Shown here piece after piece: positions 8,104 through 17,869 of a DNA stretch of 64,000 nucleotides. Below the pieces are notes generated by a model. The model was not told where the DNA came from. It saw only the letters and a program-made list of their open reading frames with translations, and did not search any database. Location: contig NZ_PTJS01000001.1 in the NCBI RefSeq assembly GCF_002941025.1, forward strand, positions 5,399,472 to 5,463,471. Direction: 5' to 3'. The stretch's first letter is position 1. Every line of letters begins with the position of its first letter. The position numbers were made by a program, and so were the translations under genes. The stretch comes from Streptomyces sp. QL37. GTDB lineage: Bacteria > Actinomycetota > Actinomycetes > Streptomycetales > Streptomycetaceae.

Positions 8104-9533
8104 CCCGTCACAGGGCGGACCTGACCCCCGGCGCGCTGGTGGCGGAGCCCCGCCCCGCCCCGCCCGTGGCGGGGGACCCCGGGTTCGGTGCCCGGCTCAC
8201 CGCACCGCTGCTGATGGGTTCCCTGCTCAACCCGCTGAACACCACGATGATCTCCACCGCCCTGGTGGCCATCGGGCACTCCTTCGGGATCGGAGCCGCC
8301 GACACGGCCTGGCTGATCTCCGTCCTCTACCTCGCCAGCGCCGTCGCCCAGCCGGTCCTCGGCAAGCTCGCTGACACTCTCGGCCCGCGCCGCGTCTTTC
8401 TGGCCGGTCTCGTCGTCGTGGTCGTGTCCGGGCTGGTCGGCGCGGTGGCCCCCAATTTCGGCACCCTGATCGTCTCCCGGCTGCTGCTCGGTATCGGCAC
8501 GTCGGCCGCCTACCCGGCCGCGATGGCCGTCCTGCGGGACGAGTCGCGCCGGCTCGGCCGCCCCACCCCGCGCCCCGTGCTCGCCAGGCTCTCCTTCGCG
8601 GCCCTGGGCAGCGCGGCGGTCGGCCCCGCGCTCGGCGGGCTGCTCGTGTCGGTCGTCGGCTGGCGCGGCATCTTCGCCGTCAACGTGCCGATCGCACTGC
8701 TCGCCCTCGGCGCCGCGCTGCTCTGGGTCCCGGCCGACCCGCCGCGCGAGCGGGCCGCCGACGGGGGCACGCCGAAGCTCTCCCTGGACCCCCTGGGCAT
8801 CGGGCTGTTCACCACCGCCCTGACGGTGCTGGTCTTCTTCCTGCTCGACCTCGCCCACCCGCAGTGGTGGCTGCTCGCCCCCTTCGCCGTCCTGACGGCC
8901 GTCCTGGTCCGGTGGCAGCTGCGCACCCCGCGGCCGTTCATAGACATCCGCATGCTCGCCGGCAACGGTCCCCTGCTGCGCACGTATCTGCGCCACGGCC
9001 TCAGCTACCTGCTGATCTACTGCGTCATGTACGGCTACACGCAGTGGCTGGAGGAGGCCCGCGGCTTCTCCTCCGGGCACACCGGGCTGCTCATGCTTCC
9101 GATGTCCGTCACCGCGCTCGTCTGCTCGCTGCTCGGCGCCCGTACGAAGGGGCTGCGCGCCCCGCTGACCGTGGCCTGCCTGCTGCTCACCGTCGGCGCG
9201 GGCATCCTGGTGTTCCTCTCCGGGGACACCCCCCTGGCCGTCCTGCTGCTCGCCGGAGCGTGCTTCGGCGCCCCGCAGGGGCTCATCGGCACGAGCAACC
9301 AGGCGGCCGTCCAGGCGTACGCGCCGCCCGAGAGCATCGGCGCCGCGGCCGGGCTCCAGCGCACCGCCCAGTACATCGGGGCCATCACCGCGTCCAGCCT
9401 GATCGCCCTGGCCTACGCCGACGCGGCGAGCGACGCGGGGCTGCACCTCATGGCCGCGGTCTCCGTCGTCCTGGCCGTGTCGCTGGCCGTCCTGACCCTC
9501 ACCGACCGCGCCCTGCGCGCCCGCAACACCTGA
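8100..9533 (+). CDS. MFS multidrug exporter, DHA2 type
   Basis: 477 residues. GTG 8100 overlaps the marR stop (GTGA), and there is no need for the long upstream extension of the frame. The first membrane segment follows a short cytoplasmic N-terminus (LTAPLLMGSLLNPLNTTMIS, which contains the family motif around N-T-T-M). Motif A of the MFS is visible as GKLADTLGPRRVFLAG in the loop between helices 2 and 3. The number of hydrophobic segments (about 13-14) fits the DHA2 drug:H+ antiporter group. In an operon with a MarR regulator it probably exports the regulator's inducer. The substrate cannot be told from sequence. Confidence 0.9.
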   Translation: MTRHRADLTPGALVAEPRPAPPVAGDPGFGARLTAPLLMGSLLNPLNTTMISTALVAIGHSFGIGAADTAWLISVLYLASAVAQPVLGKLADTLGPRRVFLAGLVVVVVSGLVGAVAPNFGTLIVSRLLLGIGTSAAYPAAMAVLRDESRRLGRPTPRPVLARLSFAALGSAAVGPALGGLLVSVVGWRGIFAVNVPIALLALGAALLWVPADPPRERAADGGTPKLSLDPLGIGLFTTALTVLVFFLLDLAHPQWWLLAPFAVLTAVLVRWQLRTPRPFIDIRMLAGNGPLLRTYLRHGLSYLLIYCVMYGYTQWLEEARGFSSGHTGLLMLPMSVTALVCSLLGARTKGLRAPLTVACLLLTVGAGILVFLSGDTPLAVLLLAGACFGAPQGLIGTSNQAAVQAYAPPESIGAAAGLQRTAQYIGAITASSLIALAYADAASDAGLHLMAAVSVVLAVSLAVLTLTDRALRARNT

Positions 9534-9539
9534 CCCTCC

Positions 9540-9563
9540 CAGCACATCAGCACATCAGCACAT
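9540..9563 (+). repeat. Three tandem copies of an 8-bp unit
   Basis: CAGCACAT is repeated three times without gaps, directly before the AAGGAG ribosome binding site (9565-9570) of the isochorismatase-like gene. Slippage in this array would change the spacer to the upstream exporter gene but not the coding sequence. Confidence 0.8.
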
Positions 9564-9577
9564 CAAGGAGTACCCAC

Positions 9578-10129
9578 ATGACCGCCACCGTCCTGGACCC
9601 CCGGACCGCACTCGTCGTCGTCGATCTGCAGAAGGGCATCGTCGCCCTCCCGACGGCCCACCCGGCCGAGGACGTCGTAGCCAGGTCCGTGACGCTCGCC
9701 GAGGCGTTCCGCGCCAAGGACCTCCCGGTCTTCCTGGTCCGCGTGACGGGCGGAGCCCCCGGCCGCAACGAGGGCCGCGCCCCGTCCGGCAAGCCCGCCG
9801 CGGACTGGGCCGAGATCCTGCCCGAGCTCGGCCCGCGCGACGGGGACACCGTCGTCACCAAGCAGCAGTGGGGCGCCTTCCACGGCACGGCCCTCGACCT
9901 CGAACTGCGCCGCCGCGGCATCACCCAGGTCGTGATCACCGGTATCGCCACCAGCATCGGCGTCGAGTCCACCGCCCGTGCCGCGCACGAACACGGCTAC
10001 CACGTCACCGTCGCCACGGACGCCGTCACCGACATGGACGCCGACGCCCACCGCAACAGCGTCGAGAAGATCTTCCCGAGGCTCGGCGAGACCGACACCA
10101 CCGCCGCGATCGTCGAACTCCTGGGCTGA
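9578..10129 (+). CDS. Isochorismatase-fold hydrolase lacking the catalytic cysteine
   Basis: 183 residues from ATG 9578 with AAGGAG seven bases upstream. The cysteine-hydrolase fold is clear: Asp of the triad in LVVVDLQKG, Lys in VTKQQWGAF, and the helix ITGIATSIGVESTARAA. In active isochorismatases, nicotinamidases and N-carbamoylsarcosine amidases the nucleophilic Cys occupies the position of Gly in ATSIGVEST; here it is Gly. I recall other actinomycete sequences with the same ATSxGVEST form, so this is probably a subfamily property rather than a sequencing error, and the reaction may differ or be lost. It lies 44 bases after the exporter gene on the same strand and may be co-transcribed with marR and the exporter. 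Confidence 0.88.
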   Translation: MTATVLDPRTALVVVDLQKGIVALPTAHPAEDVVARSVTLAEAFRAKDLPVFLVRVTGGAPGRNEGRAPSGKPAADWAEILPELGPRDGDTVVTKQQWGAFHGTALDLELRRRGITQVVITGIATSIGVESTARAAHEHGYHVTVATDAVTDMDADAHRNSVEKIFPRLGETDTTAAIVELLG

Positions 10130-10153
10130 CCGCCCAAGGGCCGGGCCGGAACC

Positions 10154-10182
10154 GGGGCCGCACGGGTGACTTCCGCGGCCCC
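10154..10182 (+). terminator. Hairpin terminator after the isochorismatase-like gene
   Basis: GGGGCCGC (10154-10161) pairs with GCGGCCCC (10175-10182) around a 13-base loop, 25 bases after the stop codon. No U-tract follows, which is usual in Streptomyces. Confidence 0.5.
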
Positions 10183-10222
10183 ACCGGCCGCGTCTGCCGC
10201 CTCCCGCGCGTGCAGGTGCTTT

Positions 10223-10253
10223 CAGTGGATCAGCGAATCAGTCTGATCAACTG
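10223..10253. promoter_or_regulatory. Inverted repeat upstream of the orphan binding-protein gene
   Basis: Arms CAGTGGATCA (10223-10232) and TGATCAACTG (10244-10253) match at nine of ten positions across an 11-base spacer, in an AT-richer stretch about 75 bases before the start at 10328. The length and spacing are those of a dimeric regulator operator; it could also form an RNA hairpin. No known consensus matches. Confidence 0.45.
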
Positions 10254-10327
10254 CAAATGCCACCAGAACGCATCATCCGGTCTATTCCGGTACGGGGTGG
10301 GCCGGGCCGGCCCCGGAGGTATCAGCC

Positions 10328-12541
10328 ATGGCCCACGTCGGCGTCCCACGCGGGACGGCCCGAAAGCGCCGCTCGGTCGCGCTCCTGGCGACAGGTGTGC
10401 TCACGATCCCGGTACTGGCGGGCTGCACCTCGGACAGCGAGGGCCCCACCTCGGTGGCCGTCCCGCAGGACATCGCCCCGGCCTCCCGGGACCGGGTGAC
10501 CGAGGGCTCCACCCTCACGTGGGCGATCGACGCGGTCCCCGCCACCCTCAACACCTTCCAGGCCGACGCAGACAGCGCGACCACGCGGATCACCGGCGCC
10601 CTGCTGCCCTCGCTCTTCCCGCTGGACGCGCGGGGGGAGCCCGAGCTCAACCCCGACTATCTGGAGTCGGCGAAGGTCATCGAGCAGGAGCCCAAGCAGG
10701 TCGTCCTCTACAAGCTCAACCAGCAGGCGGTGTGGAGCGACGGCCGGGAGATCGGCGCCCCCGACTTCGTCGCCCAGTGGCGCGCGCTGAGCGGCAAGGA
10801 CTCGGCCTTCTGGACCGCGCGCAACGCGGGGTACGAGCGGATCGAGAAGATCGAACGCGGCAAGGACGATCTGCAGGTCCGGGTCACCTTCTCCAAGCCG
10901 TACGCGGACTGGCGCTCGCTCTTCTCGCCGCTGTACCCGAAGGAGGTGACCGGGTCGCCGGGCACCTTCAACGACGGCGCCAGGGCCACTCTGAAGAACA
11001 CCGCCGGACCGTTCCGGCTGCGCAGCGTGAACAGGGACAAGGGCACGGTCGTCCTCGACCGGAACCCCCGCTGGTGGGGGGACGAGGCCAAGCTCGAATC
11101 CCTGGTCTTCCGCGCGGTCGAGCCCGAGGACCGCACCGACGCGCTGACCGAGGGCACGGTGGACGTCGCCGACATCGACTCCGCCACGGCGAACAGCATC
11201 GCCCTCGCGGTCCGCTACCGCGGCGGGAACGGCCAGCAGCCCGCCCACGGCCCGGGAGCCGACATCACCCCGGCCGCCGCACTGCGGTCCTGGGCCCTGG
11301 CCCACGGTTCGGACGAGGAGGCCGCCGAGACCGCGCAGGCCGCCCGCGAGAAGAACCGGGAGGCCGTCGCGGTGTACGCCGCCGAGCAGAAGGCGCTGAA
11401 GGGCTTCGCCGTACGCAAGTCACTGGAGCCCGCCTACACGCAGCTCGCGCTGAACGGCGAGTCCGGACCCCTCTCCGACGACCGGGTGCGCCGCGCCATC
11501 GCCCGCACGCTGGACCGCCAGGAGCTCGCCGACACCGTGCTGAAGCCGCTCGGCCTGCCCGCGAAGCCACCCGGCAGCCACCTGGCCCTGGCCGGGCAGC
11601 CCGGCTACAAGGACGGCAGCGGCGCGCTCGGCGACCGGGACACCAAGGAGGCGCAGGCGCTGCTGGCCGACGCGGGATGGACCGTGGGCGGTGCCGTCCG
11701 CAGGACCGAGGACACCAAGGCGGGCAGCGAGGCCGAGAAGAAGGCGGCCGAGGAGAAGAAGGCCGCCGACAAGGCGGATAAGACGGACAAGGCGGAGAAG
11801 GACGACAAGGCCTCGCGTGAGGAGGGGACGTACATCGTCGGCGACGAGAAGCCGGGCGACGGCCCCGCCGGCGACGCCGAGGTCACCGCGCAGGACAAGC
11901 ACCCCGGCGGTGCCCCCGGCGCCTACGCCCCCGCGGGCACGGCCGCGCCGGCCCCCGCCGCCGTCAAGGACCGCCTCGGCAAGGGCGGCAAGCCGCTGAC
12001 CCTCCGCTTCGTCCTGCCCTCGGGCCCCGGATCGCAGCCGCTGCGGACCGTCGGGGAGAAGATCGTCGCGATGCTGGACTCGATCGGCATCAGCACACAG
12101 ATCACCAAGGTCGACGACGACAGCTACTTCAAGGACCACATCGCCTCCGGCGACTACGACATGGCGCTGTACTCCTGGCCCGCCACCGCCTACCCGGCGA
12201 CCGACGGCCGTCCGATCTTCGCCAAGCCGGAGCCCGCCACCGACGGCTCGCTCCTCGTCGAGCAGAACTACACACGGGTCGGCTCGGACCACATCGACCA
12301 GCTCTTCGACCGTGCGGTCTCCGAGCTCGACGCCAACGCGTCGAGGGACCTCCTGAAGCAGGCCGACGCCCGGATCTGGGCCGCCGCGGGATCGATTCCG
12401 CTGTATCAGCGGCCACAGCTGGTCGCCGTCGACAAGAAGCTGGCGAACATCGGCGCATTCGGCTTCGCCACCCCTCGCTACGAGGACATCGGATTCACCG
12501 GGCGAGAAGCGGCAGGTTCCCCCGCGAATCGGAAGAAGTAG
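10328..12541 (+). CDS. Orphan oligopeptide-binding lipoprotein (SBP_bac_5)
   Basis: 737 residues from ATG 10328, with GGAGG eight bases upstream. The Arg-rich N-terminus, a hydrophobic core and VLAGC give a lipobox with Cys33 as the lipidated residue. The family-5 extracellular solute-binding domain is split by an insert at about residues 460-555 that is extremely Lys, Glu, Asp and Ala rich (KKAAEEKKAADKADK and similar) and then Gly/Pro/Ala rich; the fold resumes at KPLTLRFVLPSG. Such proteins capture peptides outside the membrane for an ABC transporter. No permease or ATPase gene accompanies it, but two complete oligopeptide transporters follow typA, so it may feed one of them. The insert makes it longer than the roughly 540 residues of the binding proteins at 15194 and 21173. 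Confidence 0.87.
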   Translation: MAHVGVPRGTARKRRSVALLATGVLTIPVLAGCTSDSEGPTSVAVPQDIAPASRDRVTEGSTLTWAIDAVPATLNTFQADADSATTRITGALLPSLFPLDARGEPELNPDYLESAKVIEQEPKQVVLYKLNQQAVWSDGREIGAPDFVAQWRALSGKDSAFWTARNAGYERIEKIERGKDDLQVRVTFSKPYADWRSLFSPLYPKEVTGSPGTFNDGARATLKNTAGPFRLRSVNRDKGTVVLDRNPRWWGDEAKLESLVFRAVEPEDRTDALTEGTVDVADIDSATANSIALAVRYRGGNGQQPAHGPGADITPAAALRSWALAHGSDEEAAETAQAAREKNREAVAVYAAEQKALKGFAVRKSLEPAYTQLALNGESGPLSDDRVRRAIARTLDRQELADTVLKPLGLPAKPPGSHLALAGQPGYKDGSGALGDRDTKEAQALLADAGWTVGGAVRRTEDTKAGSEAEKKAAEEKKAADKADKTDKAEKDDKASREEGTYIVGDEKPGDGPAGDAEVTAQDKHPGGAPGAYAPAGTAAPAPAAVKDRLGKGGKPLTLRFVLPSGPGSQPLRTVGEKIVAMLDSIGISTQITKVDDDSYFKDHIASGDYDMALYSWPATAYPATDGRPIFAKPEPATDGSLLVEQNYTRVGSDHIDQLFDRAVSELDANASRDLLKQADARIWAAAGSIPLYQRPQLVAVDKKLANIGAFGFATPRYEDIGFTGREAAGSPANRKK

Positions 12542-12582
12542 CAGGTCAAGGCCGCTTTCGAAGCTCAGATGCAGCTCAATTC

Positions 12583-12613
12583 CCTTGCCCGCCGGAGCCC
12601 CCGGCGGGCAAGG
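12583..12613 (+). terminator. Intrinsic terminator after the orphan binding-protein gene
   Basis: CCTTGCCCGCCGG pairs with CCGGCGGGCAAGG (13 bp) around the loop AGCCC, 42 bases after the stop codon. Confidence 0.75.
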
Positions 12614-12674
12614 TGGTGTCCGCCCCGACCCGGGCTGCTCGTCTTCCCACACCCCTTGCCGTCCGGCCACGCAC

Positions 12675-12729
12675 CGGCTGGACGATGACGTAATACCGGC
12701 TGAATATCGGCTGAATTACGGCTGTAGTC
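12675..12729. promoter_or_regulatory. Array of 11-bp-phased direct repeats upstream of typA
   Basis: CGGCTG recurs at 12675, 12697, 12708 and 12719, each step a multiple of 11 bases; the copies at 12697 and 12708 read CGGCTGAAT, and a degenerate unit fills 12686. On the minus strand the units read approximately ATTCAGCCGGT. An 11-bp direct-repeat array is the arrangement used by the response regulator PhoP in Streptomyces (GTTCA-type units), and one unit matches 8 of 11 positions of the textbook box as I remember it. Assignment to PhoP is speculative. Confidence 0.45.
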
Positions 12730-12876
12730 CTGCCCCGAGGATCGGGCCGGGAAGCCCCGGACCGATCGGGCCCGTACCATTGGACTAGCCGTGGCGTGCC
12801 GCCCGGCGGGCGTACGAGGACTCGAAGACCGACTGAGACGCCTGATCCCACGATCCGAGAGAAGCGCAAGCCACCC

Positions 12877-14751
<1,875 letters not shown>

Positions 14752-15193
14752 CCTGGCCGGTATCGTCCGGTCCCGCCGACGAACCGTCAGTACGAGCCAT
14801 TGACATGAGGCCCGGACCCCCGCAGACACTGTGGGGGTCCGGGCCTTTCGTCAAGCCGTTTTCCTGACCGAGGTGTCCGGATATCGTGCGTCGCTCTCCG
14901 GAACATGTGTTAACGGTCCGTTTCGGGCGTGTCTGTCTGGGATCACTTTGTCCGGATTTCGGGCAACCATGGCTTCTCGATGTTGTCAAACCGAGACCCT
15001 TTAAGTGTGGTTTACAGCCCGGTGTTCCTTAATAGTTGGCTCCATTGAGCTCGGGTCAATGGGTCGACGCACTGTGGGGAGTGCGGACTCACGAGCACAC
15101 TCGGGGCACTGCAAACGATCGCCGTCAGGGGTGTCGGTGGATCTGTCCAGTGCCCCTCTTGTAGTCAAAAGTGGACTCATGAGGAGGAAACCC
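14752..15193. other. Long intergenic region upstream of the first oligopeptide transporter operon
   Basis: After the typA terminator (14809-14845) about 330 bases remain before the binding-protein gene. The part from roughly 14930 to 15060 is clearly AT-richer than its surroundings and includes TTGTCAAA, TTTAAG, TTTACA and CTTAATAG, so a promoter is likely there, but several -35/-10 pairings are equally possible. The sequence TGTCCGGAT followed by ATCG or TTCG occurs twice (near 14873 and 14948). A long untranslated leader of more than 100 bases follows, consistent with complex regulation. Confidence 0.5.
14809..14845 (+). terminator. Strong intrinsic terminator of typA
   Basis: GGCCCGGACCCCC (14809-14821) pairs perfectly with GGGGGTCCGGGCC (14833-14845) and is followed by TTTCGTC, close to a classical rho-independent terminator. 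Confidence 0.9.
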
Positions 15194-16819
15194 ATGCGCG
15201 GTGCCAAGAGCGCCAAGTGGGTCGCGGGAGCGGCAATCATCGCCCTGGCCGCGACCGCCTGTGGCGGGGGCGACAGTGACGACAGCAGCAATGCCTCGAA
15301 GGAGAAGGGCAAGCCCGCGGGCTACGTCTCCATCGACGTCGGTGAGCCGCAGAAGCCGCTGATCCCGGCCGACACCAACGAGTCGCTCGGCAGCTACGTC
15401 ATCCAGTCGCTGTTCACCCAGCTCCTGGACTTCGACGCGGACGGCAACATCGTCTACACGAACGCCGAGTCCGTGAAGTCGACGGACAACAAGACGTGGA
15501 CGGTCAAGCTCAAGTCCGGCTGGAAGTTCCACGACGGCACCCCGGTCACGTCCGAGTCCTACATCAAGGCTTGGAACTGGTACGCCAACAGCAAGAACGC
15601 CCAGCAGAACGCGTTCTGGTTCGAGGACATCAAGGGCTACGCGGACGTCCACCCCGAGAAGGGTGACCCCAAGGGTACGGAGATGTCCGGTCTGAAGGCG
15701 GTCGACGACACGACCTTCACGATCGAGCTCAACAACGCGGTGCCGTACTACGAGTACAAGCTCGGCTACACCACCTTCGCCCCGCTGCCGGAGGTGTTCT
15801 ACAAGGACACCAAGGCGTTCGGCCAGGCCCCGGTCGGCAACGGTCCCTACATCTTCGAGAAGTGGGACCACAAGAAGCTCATCCAGGTCAAGGCCAACCC
15901 TGACTACCAGGGCCCGAACAAGGCCAAGAACAAGGGTGTCCTCTTCAAGAACTACGCGACCGTCGAGGCCGCGTACCAGGACCTCCTCTCCGGCAACCTG
16001 GACATGATCCGCCAGGTCGGCCCGAAGGACCTTCCGAAGTACAAGACGGACCTCGGTGACCGCGCGATCGACGAGCCCTACGCGGCCATCCAGTCGATCG
16101 TCCCGACGTTCTACTCGAAGACCTTCAAGGACATCGACCCGAAGGTCCTCCAGGGTCTGTCGATGGGCATCGACCGCGACACGATCACCAAGACCGTGCT
16201 CAACGGCACCCGCAAGCCCGCCACCAGCTTCACGCCTCCGGGTGTCGCCGGTAACCAGGACCTGGGCACCGACGTGTTCAAGTTCGACGCGGCCAAGGCG
16301 AAGCAGCTCGTCACCGAGGGCGGCGGCGTTCCGGACAACAAGATCTGGATCCAGTACAACGCCGACGGCGGCCACAAGGAGTGGGTGACCGCGGTCTGCG
16401 AGTCCATCCGCAACTCCACCGGGGTCGACTGCGTCCCGGACGCCAAGCCGGACTTCCAGACCGACCTGGAGGCGCGTGACAACGACCAGGTCAAGTCGAT
16501 GTACCGCGGTGGCTGGGTGGCCGACTACCCCGTGAACGTCAACTTCATGCGGGAGCTGTACGGCACCACGGCCGAGGCCAACAACGGCCGGTTCTCCGAC
16601 AAGGAGGTCGACGCGGCCTTCAAGAAGGGCGACAACGCGAAGACCCTGGACGAGTCGATCAAGGCTTACCAGGACGCGGAGAAGCTCCTCCTCGAGAAGA
16701 TGCCGGCGATCCCGCTGTGGGAGTACAAGACCAACGGTGGCTACTCGAAGGCTGTCGACAACGTGACCATCGACTTCCACGGTGACTACAACATCACCGA
16801 AGTCACGGTCAACAAGTAA
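15194..16819 (+). CDS. Oligopeptide-binding lipoprotein, bldKB-like (operon 1)
   Basis: 541 residues. The start is ATG 15194, not ATG 15179, because the purine tract GAGGAGGAAA (15181-15190) lies between them at the right spacing, and because the paralogue at 21173 starts with the same MRGA. The signal peptide ends in LAATAC with Cys23 as the lipidated residue, then a Gly/Ser/Asp-rich linker. Residues 50-520 form a family-5 solute-binding protein (WTVKLKSGWKFHDGTPVTSE and PVGNGPYIFEKWD are typical). It delivers oligopeptides to the permease encoded downstream. Position beside typA suggests the BldK system, which imports a peptide needed for aerial mycelium formation; in S. coelicolor as I recall the binding-protein gene is second in the operon, whereas here it is first, so the exact bldK letter is left open. 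Confidence 0.92.
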   Translation: MRGAKSAKWVAGAAIIALAATACGGGDSDDSSNASKEKGKPAGYVSIDVGEPQKPLIPADTNESLGSYVIQSLFTQLLDFDADGNIVYTNAESVKSTDNKTWTVKLKSGWKFHDGTPVTSESYIKAWNWYANSKNAQQNAFWFEDIKGYADVHPEKGDPKGTEMSGLKAVDDTTFTIELNNAVPYYEYKLGYTTFAPLPEVFYKDTKAFGQAPVGNGPYIFEKWDHKKLIQVKANPDYQGPNKAKNKGVLFKNYATVEAAYQDLLSGNLDMIRQVGPKDLPKYKTDLGDRAIDEPYAAIQSIVPTFYSKTFKDIDPKVLQGLSMGIDRDTITKTVLNGTRKPATSFTPPGVAGNQDLGTDVFKFDAAKAKQLVTEGGGVPDNKIWIQYNADGGHKEWVTAVCESIRNSTGVDCVPDAKPDFQTDLEARDNDQVKSMYRGGWVADYPVNVNFMRELYGTTAEANNGRFSDKEVDAAFKKGDNAKTLDESIKAYQDAEKLLLEKMPAIPLWEYKTNGGYSKAVDNVTIDFHGDYNITEVTVNK

Positions 16820-16876
16820 CACGCCTGAGGGCCCCCACTCGGCCATCAGCCGCCCACACCAGGCAGTAGGTCCCGG

Positions 16877-16908
16877 GGGGCCGCTCTCCGTATCCGGAGG
16901 GCGGCCCC
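16877..16908 (+). promoter_or_regulatory. Intercistronic hairpin between binding protein and permease (operon 1)
   Basis: A 14-bp stem (16877-16890 with 16895-16908, one T-G pair) and a TATC loop, 58 bases after the binding-protein stop and 32 before the permease start. In transporter operons such hairpins protect the upstream mRNA or act as partial terminators, so more binding protein than membrane components is made. Confidence 0.7.
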
Positions 16909-16939
16909 TGGGCTGCTTTATCCCCAATCGGAGGCAAAC

Positions 16940-17869
16940 ATGGGGCGTTACGTCGCGCGGCGACTGCTCCAGATGATCCCGGTCTTCCTCGGGTCAACCG
17001 CGCTGGTCTTCGCCATGATGTACGCGCTGCCCGGCGACCCCGTGCGCGCACTCGCAGGCGAACAGGCCGTCGACCCCACGCAGATCGCGGAAATGAAGAA
17101 GGAGCTCGGGCTCGACCTGCCGCTCTGGCACCAGTACTGGAACTACCTCGTGAACCTGTTCCAGGGTGATTTCGGCACACAGATCGCCAGTGGGCGGCCC
17201 GTCGCCGACATCATTTCGGAAGCGTTCCCGATCACCGTCCGGCTGGCCCTGTTTGCCTTCATCTTCACGGTCGTCGTCGGTATCTCCATGGGCGTCTTCG
17301 CGGGTCTGAAGGCCGACACCCTTCGCGACCGCGGTCTGCTCGTCCTGACGCTGCTGCTCATCTCGGTCCCCTCGTTCGTGCTGGGCTTCCTCGGCCAGTA
17401 CTTCTTCGCCTTCCAGCTCGGCTGGGTCGAACCCAACGTGAGCCTGGAAGCGACCTCCAGCGAGCTGATCCTGCCCGCGGTCGTCCTGGGGTCGCTGTCA
17501 CTCGCCTACGTCGCGCGACTGACCCGCACCTCGGTCGCGGAGAACCTCCGCTCCGACTACATGCGCACCGCCGTGGCCAAGGGGCTGCCGCGCCGTCGCA
17601 TCGTCGGTGTCCACCTGATGCGCAACTCGCTGATCCCCGTCGTCACCTTCCTCGGCACCGACCTCGGTGCCCTGCTGGGCGGCGCGGTCGTCACCGAGGG
17701 CATCTTCAACGTCAAGGGTGTCGGCTACAACGTCTTCGACGCGCTCCGGCACCGCGAAGGCGCCACCGTCGTCGGCATCGTGACGCTGATCGTCGTCGTC
17801 TATCTCGTCGCCAGCCTGGTCGTCGACCTGCTCTACGCGGTCCTGGACCCGAGGATCCGTTATGCCTGA
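16940..17869 (+). CDS. Oligopeptide ABC transporter permease, OppB/DppB type (operon 1)
   Basis: 309 residues from ATG 16940; GGAGG lies five bases upstream. Starts MGRYVARRLLQMIPVFLGST, the usual DppB N-terminus, with the first membrane helix immediately after. Six helices are predicted, and the EAA loop that contacts the ATPase is visible as RSDYMRTAVAKGLPRRRIV. The C-terminal DLLYAVLDPRIRYA is the family ending. It pairs with the permease of the next gene, which it overlaps by eight bases, implying translational coupling and equal stoichiometry. Confidence 0.94.
   Translation: MGRYVARRLLQMIPVFLGSTALVFAMMYALPGDPVRALAGEQAVDPTQIAEMKKELGLDLPLWHQYWNYLVNLFQGDFGTQIASGRPVADIISEAFPITVRLALFAFIFTVVVGISMGVFAGLKADTLRDRGLLVLTLLLISVPSFVLGFLGQYFFAFQLGWVEPNVSLEATSSELILPAVVLGSLSLAYVARLTRTSVAENLRSDYMRTAVAKGLPRRRIVGVHLMRNSLIPVVTFLGTDLGALLGGAVVTEGIFNVKGVGYNVFDALRHREGATVVGIVTLIVVVYLVASLVVDLLYAVLDPRIRYA

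Larger units (their letters stand above)
12542..12876. other. Intergenic region upstream of typA
   Basis: Holds the terminator of the binding-protein gene (12583-12613) and an array of 11-bp-phased direct repeats (12675-12729), followed by an approximately 145-base leader to typA. A TAC-CAT-TGG-ACT stretch near 12776-12786 is AT-richer and may be part of a promoter, but no confident -35/-10 pair was found. Confidence 0.5.

Noticed and set aside
9868..11781. Plus-strand open frame (637 codons) across the end of the isochorismatase-like gene and into the orphan binding-protein gene
   Set aside because: Runs out of frame through two good genes, crosses a terminator, and encodes Arg/Gly/His-rich sequence without motifs.
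15179..15193. Upstream ATG at 15179 for the first binding protein (starting MRRKPMRGAK)
   Set aside because: The only good ribosome binding site (15181-15190) lies downstream of this ATG and upstream of ATG 15194, and the paralogue starts at the equivalent of 15194.
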